From NCBI GenBank assembly GCA_024642215.1, contig JAHEBO010000014.1, forward strand, positions 5,631 to 54,660: DNA of 49,030 bases, given 5' to 3'. Of the stretch, positions 38,296 to 47,069 are shown in pieces; positions within the stretch are counted from its first letter, which is position 1; each line of letters opens with the position of its first letter. Origin of the DNA: Limnohabitans sp. GTDB lineage: Bacteria > Pseudomonadota > Gammaproteobacteria > Burkholderiales > Burkholderiaceae_C. The translations under genes and the position numbers were made by a program. The notes under the pieces were generated by a model. That model ran no database searches. It was not told where the DNA came from and worked only from the letters and a program-made list of their open reading frames with translations.

Positions 38296-40030
38296 TTTTC
38301 ACGCGGGTCACTGGCAACATCGAGATGCGTGGCAGACCCAATGGCACGCACTGGAAACTTCGTTTGGGGATGGTGAGCGATTTCTTCACACCCTTCAAGC
38401 ATGGCAAGACGATGCCAACGCGCCAGACAGACTCTTCTTCACTGCATTTGCACCTGACACGCTCTCCCACATACACCCCCTGATTGCAAGTCACTGTTTT
38501 GGCTTGCTGCCGGGTGTACACCGCATTGTTTTGGAACATGGCCAGGTCCATTTAACTTTGTGCATTGGCCTGGCTCCTGCCCTTGCCCGTGAAATTGACA
38601 TCGCAGCCGACAGCATTTGCATCGCCTCGGAGGCGGAATGGGATGCTCGAATCATTGCCAGACTTTGCAAACGCGGCACTGTTTTGAGTTGGCCACATGT
38701 CAATACAAACACCCTGGCTGAACTGCAACAAACCGGTATTCAATTCAGCAGTACAACTTCTGACGGCATCTACCAACCCCAGTGGACACACAAGTCATCG
38801 CTGCGCCCAAGCTTGATGTCATCTAGCCGAGCTGACCAAGGAACCATGCCTCAACATGCTGTGGTCATTGGCGGAGGTTTGTCGGGGGCCGCCGTTGCTT
38901 TCAGTTTGGCCACAAGGGGCTGGACGGTGGAGGTTTTAGACCAAGGCAAGTCAATCGGTGCAGGGGCCTCCGGTTTGCCTGCAGGCATTTTTGCCACCCA
39001 TGTCTCGCCTGACAACAACGTGCTGTCTCGCATCACGCGTGACGGCGTTCGCGCCACACTCCAACGTGCCCAACAATTGCTAACCCCTGGAACTGAGTGG
39101 CAAGTGTCACACCTTTTGGAGCACAGATACGCAGGCAAGCGTCAATTGCCAAGCCCTTCTCAGTGGCCCAGCGCTGGTCACGAATGGAGCACTGAGGCAC
39201 AAGCCACGCAAAAACAAGCAGGTGGATTGCACGAAACTTCAGACGCTTTGTGGCACCCTCTAGCGGGCTGGATTCAAACACCTGCTTTTGTAAAAGCTCA
39301 ACTGTCACATCCCAACATCACGTGGCGGGGAGAATGCACAGTGGCCAAACTGAAATGCGTGAATTCAGTTTGGCATGCATGCAGTGGTGATGGGAACACG
39401 TTGGCAAAGTCCAAACATGTGGTGCTGGCCAATGCACACCAAAGTCAGGCCTTGTTAGACACTGTAGATGGCACTGAAAACTCAAACAGCACCAAGCGCC
39501 CGCATCTGCCAGCCACTGCGCTTAGAGGCCAAGTGACATGGGGCACCATGGCCATGTTGCCGCCAAGTTTGCAACATCAATTACCTGCATTTCCAGTGAA
39601 CGGGCATGGCAGCTACATTGGCAATCTCAAGCCTTTGAAAAATGAACACAGTGACAGTTATTGGATTGTGGGCTCCAGTTTTCAACGCAACGATTTAGAT
39701 CTGGCAACTCGCTACGAAGATGTACAGAGCAACATTCAGCAATGGTCCGAGCTGATGCCCGCACTGCAAGACAATATTCTTCAAGACATTGATCTAACCC
39801 GCACGCAGTCCTGGGCGGCCATTCGATCTGCGTTGCCAGATCGTTTGCCAGCGGTCGGTGAATTTCAGCACCCCGACTTCACAGGCTTGCAAGTCTGTAC
39901 AGGCATGGGTGCCCGAGGCATCAGTTGGTCTGTTTTGTGCGGCGAGTTATTGGCCGCACATTTAAACCATGAGCCTTTGCCCATGGCGTCATCGCTGGCC
40001 AAGTTGATGGCCGCCTCTCGCTTTGGCTGA
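38273..40030 (+). CDS. mnmC: MnmC-type tRNA-modification protein with degenerate methyltransferase domain
   Basis: 585 residues from ATG 38273 overlapping yggX. The C-terminal half is an intact FAD domain: [18 protein letters not shown] (about 195-212), [19 protein letters not shown], and the final [12 protein letters not shown] and [18 protein letters not shown] motifs. It would convert cmnm5(s2)U34 to nm5(s2)U34 in tRNA. The N-terminal half aligns by eye with the MnmC methyltransferase ([36 protein letters not shown]). It lacks the LDGFxPxxNPxxW motif with the catalytic Asp and its SAM loop is altered (ETSFGDG, usually ETGFGxG). Methylation by this protein is therefore doubtful. A longer start at 38195 has no support. 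Confidence 0.88.
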   Translation: MSHHPTPNFHAGHWQHRDAWQTQWHALETSFGDGERFLHTLQAWQDDANAPDRLFFTAFAPDTLSHIHPLIASHCFGLLPGVHRIVLEHGQVHLTLCIGLAPALAREIDIAADSICIASEAEWDARIIARLCKRGTVLSWPHVNTNTLAELQQTGIQFSSTTSDGIYQPQWTHKSSLRPSLMSSSRADQGTMPQHAVVIGGGLSGAAVAFSLATRGWTVEVLDQGKSIGAGASGLPAGIFATHVSPDNNVLSRITRDGVRATLQRAQQLLTPGTEWQVSHLLEHRYAGKRQLPSPSQWPSAGHEWSTEAQATQKQAGGLHETSDALWHPLAGWIQTPAFVKAQLSHPNITWRGECTVAKLKCVNSVWHACSGDGNTLAKSKHVVLANAHQSQALLDTVDGTENSNSTKRPHLPATALRGQVTWGTMAMLPPSLQHQLPAFPVNGHGSYIGNLKPLKNEHSDSYWIVGSSFQRNDLDLATRYEDVQSNIQQWSELMPALQDNILQDIDLTRTQSWAAIRSALPDRLPAVGEFQHPDFTGLQVCTGMGARGISWSVLCGELLAAHLNHEPLPMASSLAKLMAASRFG

Positions 40031-41236
40031 TTACTGCTGAGCAGCTGCAGGTCTGCGCAACTTCACGTACGCATCTGTCGGTTGATAGTTTTTACCATCG
40101 GCATAACGCCACTGGGTCATGCTGCCCTGATTGCCGCGCACATCCAACTTGCCAACATAGGCACCCATGGTGGACTGTTGGTCAATGGCGCGGAACTCTG
40201 CAGGACCAAACGGTGTGCTGAATTTCAAACCACGCATGGCCACTACCAACTTTTCATTGTCAGTGCTACCTGCTTTTTTAATCGCAGCAAAAATAGCCTG
40301 CATCGTGGCATAGCCCACCACCGATCCTACCTTGGGGTTGTCTTTGAACTTGCGGTAGTAATTGGCTGTAAACGCAGCGTGCTCTTTGGTGTCAATTTGA
40401 TCCCATGGATAGCCCGTCACAATCCAACCCTTGGGCGTTTCATCTTTCAAAACTTCTAAGTACTCGGGTTCTCCTGACAGCAAGGACACCACAGGCACCT
40501 TGGGGAAAATACCGCGCTGATTGCCCTCGCGCACCAACTTGGCCAAGTCAGCGCCAAAGGTCACATTGAAAATGGCGTCGGGTTTGCTTTGCATCAGCGC
40601 ACTCAAACTGCTGCCTGCATCAATTTTTCCCAACACGGGCCACTGCTCACCCACAAATTCAACATCAGGGCGCTTTGCTTTTAAAAGTTCTTTGAAGCTG
40701 GCCACAGCACTTTGGCCATACTCGTAGTTGGGTGCCAATGTGGCCCAACGTTTGGCGGGCAACTTGGCAGCCTCTTCCACCAGCATGGCTGCCTGCATGT
40801 AAGTGCTAGGGCGAAGGCGGAAGGTATATCGATTGCCTTTGTCCCACACCAAGGCATCGGTGAGCGGTTCACTGGCCACAAACAAACGCTTGTTTTTGGC
40901 TGCATGGTCCGCCAATGCCAAGCCAACGTTGGACAAAAAGCCACCTGCCAATACATCAACTTTTTCTTGGCTGGTCAATTCAATGGCATGTCTTAGTGCA
41001 TCCTCAGGTTTACCGGCATCGTCACGGGCAAGCACCTCCACCTTGCGGCCCAACAAGCCCCCCGCGGCATTGATCTCTTCGATCGCCAACTGCCAACCCT
41101 GTTTGTAGGGCTGCGTGAATTGCGGCATGGCCGAGTAACTGTTGATCTCACCAATGCGAATGGGCGTTTGCGCGTTGGCCGACAAGGCCAGCCAGAACGA
41201 CACCCACAAGGCGCCAATGTGCACCCAAGACTTCAT
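40031..41236 (-). CDS. ABC transporter substrate-binding protein (Peripla_BP_6)
   Basis: Periplasmic binding protein of 401 residues. Signal peptide at 1-22 with cut after ANA, then TPIRIGEINSYSAMPQFTQPYKQGWQLAIEEINAAGGLLGRKVEV, the HAAT-type opening. No permease or ATPase genes adjoin it, so it is an orphan receptor that must use a transporter elsewhere or the Liv-type one at 26.9-30.2 kb. A GAGGAG ribosome-binding site precedes the ATG. It ends one base after mnmC and is divergent from cysI. Confidence 0.92.
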   Translation of the reverse strand: MKSWVHIGALWVSFWLALSANAQTPIRIGEINSYSAMPQFTQPYKQGWQLAIEEINAAGGLLGRKVEVLARDDAGKPEDALRHAIELTSQEKVDVLAGGFLSNVGLALADHAAKNKRLFVASEPLTDALVWDKGNRYTFRLRPSTYMQAAMLVEEAAKLPAKRWATLAPNYEYGQSAVASFKELLKAKRPDVEFVGEQWPVLGKIDAGSSLSALMQSKPDAIFNVTFGADLAKLVREGNQRGIFPKVPVVSLLSGEPEYLEVLKDETPKGWIVTGYPWDQIDTKEHAAFTANYYRKFKDNPKVGSVVGYATMQAIFAAIKKAGSTDNEKLVVAMRGLKFSTPFGPAEFRAIDQQSTMGAYVGKLDVRGNQGSMTQWRYADGKNYQPTDAYVKLRRPAAAQQ

Positions 41237-41373
41237 GCCAATCTCCTCAAAAGAGAAACTGTATCAGCAAGACAATGCCCAGTCACTTAGGGGACATTTA
41301 AAAGTTGAGCCAACGCTCTTATGATCAAAAAGCATATATGTACAACAAATAAATAGTTTGAATTGACATAAAG

Positions 41374-41415
41374 GATCGATAAAGTTCGCAGCTTGATCGG
41401 CAAAGTCCGAAGCTT
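41374..41415 (+). repeat. Tandem 21-bp direct repeat upstream of cysI
   Basis: Two adjoining 21-bp units, 41374-41394 and 41395-41415, match at 17 of 21 positions. Each contains GATCG, AAAG and AGCTT. The array ends 15 bp before the cysI ATG. A spacing of two helical turns suggests regulator binding on one DNA face. Confidence 0.6.
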
Positions 41416-41430
41416 CTAGTCCTATTACAG

Positions 41431-43206
41431 ATGTACCAATACACAGAATTTGACCGTCAGTTTGTAAAACTGCGTGCAGCCCAACACCGCGACCAACTCG
41501 AACGCTGGCAGAAAGGTCAATTGGCCGATGAAGAGTTTCGCCCCCTGCGCCTCCAAAACGGCTGGTACGTCCAGCGCTACGCCCCCATGTTGCGCGTGGC
41601 GGTACCCTATGGTGAGATCTCCGGCAGACAGCTGAATGTGTTGGCCCAAATTGCCAAAGAGTACGACCAGCCTGATGCTGATCTCTTTGCCAAAGCCCAA
41701 GCGCAACAAGATGTATTGCCTGGTAAGTCACCTCGCCTCATCAAAGGCTATGGCCACTTCACCACTCGCCAAAATGTCCAATTCAACTGGATTCCATTAG
41801 ACAAATCGGCCGACGTGATGGACCTCTTGGCCACCGTGGACATGCACGGCATTCAAACCAGTGGCAATTGCATTCGCAACATCACCACCGACGAGTTGGC
41901 CGGTGTTGCCATAGACGAAGTGGTTGACCCCCGCCCCTATGCAGAAATATTGCGTCAGTGGAGCACCTTGCATCCCGAGTTTGCGTTCTTACCTCGTAAA
42001 TTCAAAATTGCCATCACTGGTGCCACCGAAGATCGCGCGGCCATCGGTTGGCATGATGTCGGTTTGCAACTTGTGAAAAGTGCTTCTGGTGAGGTTGGCT
42101 TCAAAGTGTGGATAGGCGGCGGTATGGGTCGCACACCCATCATCGGAACCTTGGTGCGAACGTTTTTGCCATGGCAACAGATCATGAACTACCTGGAAGC
42201 AGTTGTACGCGTGTACAACCGCTGGGGTCGACGAGACAATTTGTACAAAGCGCGCATCAAAATTCTGGTCAAAGCCGAAGGTCAACGCTATATCGACGAA
42301 GTGGAAGCCGAGTTCTTGCAAATCATCACGGTCGATGGTGGTCCTCACACCATCACTGAGGCTGAATTCCAGCGTGTGGCGGCTTGCTTTGTTGAACCGA
42401 CAGCACCTGTGCACGCCAGCGCCTCTGTTGGGCAAAACACGCCAGACCCTGCATTCCAAAGATGGTTAAAGCAAAACGTTGTAGCGCACAAAAATCCGGC
42501 TTTGCGCGCGGTCACACTGTCATTCAAACGATTGGGTTTGGCTCCGGGCGATGCGACAGCAGATCAACTCAAATCTTCTGCCCAATTGGTGGACAAGTAC
42601 TCACGCGGTGAAGCACGCGTCACGCACTCACAAAACTTGGTGCTTCCTTGGGTTCAAGAGTCACAATTGTTTGACCTTTGGCAAGAAGCCAAAGACTTGG
42701 GCTTGGCAAGCCCCAACATTGGTTTGCTGAACGACATGATTGCCTGCCCTGGCGGCGACTATTGCGCATTGGCCAACGCACGTGCCATACCTGTTGCGGC
42801 TGCTATTTCAGAGCGTTATCAAGATTTGGATGAGTTGGATGACCTCGGCCCTATCGATCTGCACATCAGTGGTTGCATCAATTCTTGTGGTCATCACCAC
42901 AGTGGTCACATCGGCATTTTGGGAGTCGATAAAGACGGCAAAGAGTGGTACCAAGTCACCTTAGGTGGTTCCGATGGATCGACACTGTCTGGCGCTGCTG
43001 GCGCGGGCAAGGTGGTGGGTCCCTCTTTCTCTGCGGCCGAAGTGCCTGAAGTCATTGAAGCTGTGATCAACAAGTACCTTGAATTAAGGGCGCCTGCTGA
43101 AAACGGCCGTGCCGAATACTTCATCGAGACATTGCGTCGTGTGGGCCAAGATGCTTTCAAGGCGGCTGCCAACGGCGCACGTCACCCCGAGCCCGAGCTC
43201 GCTTGA
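41431..43206 (+). CDS. cysI: Nitrite/sulfite reductase hemoprotein (CysI-type)
   Basis: Siroheme and 4Fe-4S enzyme that reduces sulfite to sulfide with six electrons. 591 residues with duplicated reductase half-domains, siroheme-contact segments (MHGIQTSGNCIRNITTDE) and cluster ligands Cys439, Cys445, Cys482 and Cys486 (C-x5-C and C-x3-C). The context of cysH, cysD and cysN supports sulfite rather than nitrite as substrate. No cysJ flavoprotein subunit is adjacent, so ferredoxin is the likely donor. The start ATG has no strong ribosome-binding site. A 194-bp gap upstream holds an AT-rich part and a tandem repeat. Confidence 0.92.
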   Translation: MYQYTEFDRQFVKLRAAQHRDQLERWQKGQLADEEFRPLRLQNGWYVQRYAPMLRVAVPYGEISGRQLNVLAQIAKEYDQPDADLFAKAQAQQDVLPGKSPRLIKGYGHFTTRQNVQFNWIPLDKSADVMDLLATVDMHGIQTSGNCIRNITTDELAGVAIDEVVDPRPYAEILRQWSTLHPEFAFLPRKFKIAITGATEDRAAIGWHDVGLQLVKSASGEVGFKVWIGGGMGRTPIIGTLVRTFLPWQQIMNYLEAVVRVYNRWGRRDNLYKARIKILVKAEGQRYIDEVEAEFLQIITVDGGPHTITEAEFQRVAACFVEPTAPVHASASVGQNTPDPAFQRWLKQNVVAHKNPALRAVTLSFKRLGLAPGDATADQLKSSAQLVDKYSRGEARVTHSQNLVLPWVQESQLFDLWQEAKDLGLASPNIGLLNDMIACPGGDYCALANARAIPVAAAISERYQDLDELDDLGPIDLHISGCINSCGHHHSGHIGILGVDKDGKEWYQVTLGGSDGSTLSGAAGAGKVVGPSFSAAEVPEVIEAVINKYLELRAPAENGRAEYFIETLRRVGQDAFKAAANGARHPEPELA

Positions 43207-43233
43207 TATCCGATTCGTACCCGATTGCCACCC

Positions 43234-43626
43234 ATGAAAATTTTGTCATTCAACGATCACACGCCAAGCACTGAATCTGCTGCTGACACTGGGGTGATCA
43301 GCATTGCAAACGATGCCGATCCCCGAACTGTCTCGCTCGACGGTGTCATGCGCATCGATTTGCACTTTCCCAAATTCACCGATGGCCGTGCCTACAGCCA
43401 GGCCTTCTTGCTGCGCCGCCGCTTAGGTTTTAAAGGTGAAATTCGCGCCACAGGCGATGTGCTCATTGACCAATTGGTGGCCATGGCACGCACAGGCTTT
43501 GATGTGGCCGTGTTGCGCGAAGGTCTAGATGCCAGCGCTGCACAGCGTCAGTTCGATCGCTTCCCCGCCTTCTACCAAGGCTCGGCAATCGACACACAGC
43601 CCTTGTTCGCAAAGGCAAGCGCATGA
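43234..43626 (+). CDS. DUF934 family protein
   Basis: Protein of 130 residues from ATG 43234; an in-frame TTG three codons upstream is the alternative. It shows FPKFTDGRAYSQAFLLRRRLGFKGEIRATGDVLIDQL, the hallmark of DUF934. These proteins are found next to CysI-type reductases in many proteobacteria and are thought to assist sulfite reduction, but the mechanism is unknown. Its last bases overlap cysH (ATGA), so the two are translationally coupled. Confidence 0.9.
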   Translation: MKILSFNDHTPSTESAADTGVISIANDADPRTVSLDGVMRIDLHFPKFTDGRAYSQAFLLRRRLGFKGEIRATGDVLIDQLVAMARTGFDVAVLREGLDASAAQRQFDRFPAFYQGSAIDTQPLFAKASA

Positions 43627-44384
43627 GCGTGTCTTCATTGATCGATAGCGGTCAAGGCAATGCCCAAAACGCGATCTCATTGCATGCCAACCCCAGCGCC
43701 AACTTTGAAGACAAAGTGGCCGAAACAGTGGCGTTGCTCATGCAAGCAGTTGACGAATTCAGCCCCGTCACACAAGCCTCTAGTTTGGGCGCAGAAGATG
43801 TGGTCATCACACACCTGATCAACCACAACGCGCTGAACATCCCCGTGTTTGTGTTGGAAACGGGTGCCTTGCATCGCGAAACCTTGGCGCTGCTAGAACG
43901 CACGCAAGCGCATTCAGTTGCCCCTGTGAAGGTCTATCGGCCGTCCACTGAAAAAGTGATTGCCTTTGTCAAAACACATGGCCAAGAAGCCATGTACGAA
44001 AGCCTAGAACTTCGCAAAGCCTGCTGCCAAGTTCGCAAGCTCGAGCCCTTGGCCGAAGCGCTTAAAGGTCAACGTACCTGGGTCACAGGTTTGCGTCGTG
44101 AGCAATCGACCAACCGTGCTGAAGTACCGTTGATAGACCGTGCAGAAGAAGCCACCAAAGGCCACATCAAACTCAATCCCTTGGCCAACTGGACATGGGG
44201 TGATGTCTGGCACTACATCTCAATCAACCAGGTGGACTACAACCCGCTGCACGATCAGTTTTTCCCCAGCATTGGTTGTGCCCCCTGCACACGCGCCATC
44301 AGCTTAGGCGAGGAATTTCGCGCAGGCCGCTGGTGGTGGGAAGACGAAGCCGCCAAAGAGTGCGGCTTGCACGCCAAGAAATAA
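43623..44384 (+). CDS. cysH: Adenylylsulfate (APS) reductase, 4Fe-4S type
   Basis: Thioredoxin-dependent reduction of APS to sulfite. 253 residues. The cluster-binding pairs that define the APS rather than PAPS form are present: Cys134-Cys135 (KACCQVRK) and Cys219-x2-Cys222 (GCAPC). The C-terminal ECGLH motif with catalytic Cys is present too. With no APS kinase (cysC) nearby, a direct APS route makes sense. It overlaps DUF934 by 4 bp and precedes cysD by 14 bp. Confidence 0.95.
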   Translation: MSVSSLIDSGQGNAQNAISLHANPSANFEDKVAETVALLMQAVDEFSPVTQASSLGAEDVVITHLINHNALNIPVFVLETGALHRETLALLERTQAHSVAPVKVYRPSTEKVIAFVKTHGQEAMYESLELRKACCQVRKLEPLAEALKGQRTWVTGLRREQSTNRAEVPLIDRAEEATKGHIKLNPLANWTWGDVWHYISINQVDYNPLHDQFFPSIGCAPCTRAISLGEEFRAGRWWWEDEAAKECGLHAKK

Positions 44385-44398
44385 GTCAGAGTCAATAT

Positions 44399-45343
44399 AT
44401 GAACGCACGCACTGAACCCGAACTGTTGCATCACCTCAGCAACGCCCACCTTGATGCCTTGGAAGAAGAAACCATCTTCATTCTGCGCGAAGTTGCTGCC
44501 GCCTTTGAGCGCCCCACTCTTTTGTTCTCGGGTGGTAAAGATTCATTGGTGATGCTCAAGTGCGCCGAAAAAGCCTTTGTCGACAAACAAAAAGGCGGTC
44601 GCATTCCTTACCCCTTGCTCATGATCGACACCGGCCATAACTTCAAAGAAGTGACCGACTTCCGGGATTTCCGCGCCAACGAATTGGGTGCTGAGTTGAT
44701 TGTGCGTAGCGTGGAAGATTCCATGAAGCGTGGCACTGTTCGCTTGGCGCACCCTGGCGAATCACGCAACGTGCACCAATCGGTCACCTTGCTTGAAGCC
44801 ATTGAAGAGTTCAAGTTTGATGCCCTCATTGGCGGTGCTCGCCGCGACGAAGAAAAAGCCCGCGCCAAAGAGCGAATCTTCAGCCACCGCGACAGCTTTG
44901 GCCAATGGCAACCCAAATCTCAACGTCCCGAGTTGTGGTCTTTGTTCAACACCAAATTACAACCTGGCGAACACTTCCGCGTATTCCCCATCTCCAACTG
45001 GACCGAACTCGATGTGTGGCAATACATTGCCCGCGAAAACATTGCGTTACCTTCCATTTATTACACCCACAAACGTGAGGTGGTCGACCGCCGTGGTTTG
45101 CTGGTGCCCGTGACAGAACTTACACCTCCCAAAGATGGCGAACAAGTGGAAGTGCGCGAAGTGCGTTTCCGCACCGTGGGTGACATCACCTGCACTTGCC
45201 CCGTTGAAAGTACGGCCTCCACCCCTGAAGAAATTGTGATTGAAACATTGGCTGCCGAAGTGAGCGAACGCGGGGCCACGCGCATGGACGACAAGACCTC
45301 AGAAGCTTCCATGGAAAAACGTAAAAAAGACGGATATTTCTAA
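44399..45343 (+). CDS. cysD: Sulfate adenylyltransferase subunit 2
   Basis: Small subunit of ATP sulfurylase, an N-type pyrophosphatase-fold enzyme making APS from sulfate and ATP. 314 residues with the PP-loop SGGKDSLVML near residue 44, HVGHN-like IDTGHNFKEV, GGARRDEEKARAKER, and the C-terminal KKKDGYF-type ending. The frame extends upstream into cysH, but the ATG at 44399 gives the family N-terminus. Its TAA stop overlaps the cysN ATG by one base. Confidence 0.97.
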   Translation: MNARTEPELLHHLSNAHLDALEEETIFILREVAAAFERPTLLFSGGKDSLVMLKCAEKAFVDKQKGGRIPYPLLMIDTGHNFKEVTDFRDFRANELGAELIVRSVEDSMKRGTVRLAHPGESRNVHQSVTLLEAIEEFKFDALIGGARRDEEKARAKERIFSHRDSFGQWQPKSQRPELWSLFNTKLQPGEHFRVFPISNWTELDVWQYIARENIALPSIYYTHKREVVDRRGLLVPVTELTPPKDGEQVEVREVRFRTVGDITCTCPVESTASTPEEIVIETLAAEVSERGATRMDDKTSEASMEKRKKDGYF

Positions 45344-46653
45344 TGACCACGATTGCTAACTTAGACGCTGCCATTAACGCAGCCCCCCTTTTTGCGCACA
45401 ATGCCAACGCCTTGAAATTCATCACTTGCGGCTCGGTAGACGACGGCAAGAGCACCCTCATTGGCCGCTTGCTGGTCGACACCAAAGCTGTGTTGCAAGA
45501 TCACTTGGCCGGTGTTCAACGCCAAGGCGAAACAGACTTGGCCTTGCTCACCGATGGCTTGTCGGCTGAACGCGAACAAGGCATCACCATCGATGTGGCC
45601 TACCGTTACTTCAGCACCGAAACACGCAAGTTCATCATTGGCGATGCACCCGGCCATGAGCAATACACCCGCAACATGGTGACAGCCGCATCCAGCGCCG
45701 ATGCAGCCGTGGTGTTGGTCGATGCCACCAAACTCGATTGGCAAGACGCTCAACTTACCCTATTGCCTCAAACACGACGCCACAGCCTGCTTTTGAAGTT
45801 GCTCCGCGTGCCCTCTGTGGTGTTTGCCATCAACAAGCTGGATGCCGTTGAAGACGCCACCTTGGCTTATCAAAACATTCAAGGTGCCTTGGCCAAATTT
45901 GCCACCGAAGCAGGCATCAACGTCAAAGCATGGGTGCCCGTTTCTGCGCTCAAGGGCTGGAACGTGGTGGACAGCCATGCCAACTGGTGTGGCTACACCG
46001 GTCCCAACTTGTTGCAAATTTTGGAAACATTGCCCAACACCCATGCTGAAGCCGATGTGGCCATGAGCTTTCCGGTGCAATGGGTTGAAAAATTCCATGA
46101 TTCCAACGTGACCCACCAAGGTCGCCGCGTGTTTTGGGGGCGTGTGGCCACTGGTACCTTGAGCGTAGGCCAAAACGTCAAAGTCTTTCCCAGCGGCCAA
46201 GCAGCTAGCGTGGCGCAGGTGTTGTCGGCCACACGCCAAGACAAATCCAAGGTCACAGGCCAAAGCGCTGGCTTGGTACTCGACCGCGAAGTCGATGTGT
46301 CTCGGGGCGATTGGGTTGTGGCCGCAGATTCTGGTCTTGAAGGCCAACGTCAAATCGATGCCACGGTGGCCTGGATGGACGATGAGCCTTTGGTGGCTGG
46401 CCGCCTGTACTGGGCTTTGCACGGTCACCGTTGGGTCAAGGCCAAAGTGCAGCGCGTGGTTCACCGCTTGAACATCAACACCTTGGCCAAAGAAGAAGCC
46501 ACAGAATTGCCCGCCAACGCGGTTGGTCACGTGACTTTGGTCTTTCAAGAGCCCCTAACGACCTTGCCTTTTGAGCAATCTCGCATCTTGGGTGCCCTCA
46601 TTTTGGTGGACACCGCCAGCCATAAGACCTCAGGCGCAGTGTTGGTGAATTGA
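45343..46653 (+). CDS. cysN: Sulfate adenylyltransferase subunit 1 (GTPase)
   Basis: Large GTPase subunit of ATP sulfurylase, 436 residues, coupling GTP hydrolysis to APS formation. G1 GSVDDGKSTLIGRL, G3 DAPGHEQY, G4 NKLD, with EF-Tu-like beta-barrel domains after residue 240. It has no fused APS kinase domain at the C-terminus. It overlaps cysD by one base. A promoter-like pair crosses its stop codon, pointing to separate control of fdxA downstream. Confidence 0.96.
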   Translation: MTTIANLDAAINAAPLFAHNANALKFITCGSVDDGKSTLIGRLLVDTKAVLQDHLAGVQRQGETDLALLTDGLSAEREQGITIDVAYRYFSTETRKFIIGDAPGHEQYTRNMVTAASSADAAVVLVDATKLDWQDAQLTLLPQTRRHSLLLKLLRVPSVVFAINKLDAVEDATLAYQNIQGALAKFATEAGINVKAWVPVSALKGWNVVDSHANWCGYTGPNLLQILETLPNTHAEADVAMSFPVQWVEKFHDSNVTHQGRRVFWGRVATGTLSVGQNVKVFPSGQAASVAQVLSATRQDKSKVTGQSAGLVLDREVDVSRGDWVVAADSGLEGQRQIDATVAWMDDEPLVAGRLYWALHGHRWVKAKVQRVVHRLNINTLAKEEATELPANAVGHVTLVFQEPLTTLPFEQSRILGALILVDTASHKTSGAVLVN

Positions 46654-46679
46654 GACAAGCCCCTTAACTGCCTTAAAAT
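46650..46679 (+). promoter_or_regulatory. Candidate promoter of fdxA
   Basis: TTGAGA (46650-46655), which overlaps the cysN stop, and TAAAAT (46674-46679) are separated by 18 bp. The expected transcript starts about 50 nt before the fdxA ATG. Confidence 0.5.
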
Positions 46680-46739
46680 GCCCACTTTAGGACGTCATCC
46701 CCATGGCGTTCATCAATGTCCTAGCCATTTCAAACTGTC

Positions 46740-47069
46740 ATGACCCACGTTGTTTCTGAATCCTGTATCCGCTGCAAATACACCGACTGCGTGGATGTCT
46801 GCCCAGTCGATTGCTTCCGCGAAGGCCCCAACTTTTTGACCATTGACCCCGACGAGTGCATCGATTGCGCCGTTTGCATTCCAGAATGCCCTGTCAATGC
46901 CATCTATGCAGAAGAAGACCTGCCAGCCGACCAAGCGCACATGACCAAGCTCAACGCCGAGCTGGCCCTGTTGCCCACTTGGAAAAGCATCACCAAGCGC
47001 AAAGCGCCCATGCCTGATGCCGACGACTGGAAAGACAAGATTGGCAAATTGAGCGAGTTGCAGCGTTGA
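46740..47069 (+). CDS. fdxA: Ferredoxin (7Fe type, FdxA)
   Basis: Small electron carrier of 109 residues. The cysteines of a [3Fe-4S] plus [4Fe-4S] ferredoxin are clear: CIRCKYTDCVDVCPVDC near residue 9-25 and CIDCAVCIPECP near 40-51. The C-terminal extension (DWKDKIGKLSELQR) is typical of proteobacterial FdxA. The stop overlaps the next gene, a ferredoxin-NADP reductase, by TTGA, so the two proteins are probably made as partners. Confidence 0.97.
   Translation: MTHVVSESCIRCKYTDCVDVCPVDCFREGPNFLTIDPDECIDCAVCIPECPVNAIYAEEDLPADQAHMTKLNAELALLPTWKSITKRKAPMPDADDWKDKIGKLSELQR

Noticed and set aside
45760-46548. 262-codon open frame on the minus strand
   Set aside because: Antisense to cysN; the long length reflects codon bias of the GTPase gene, not a gene.
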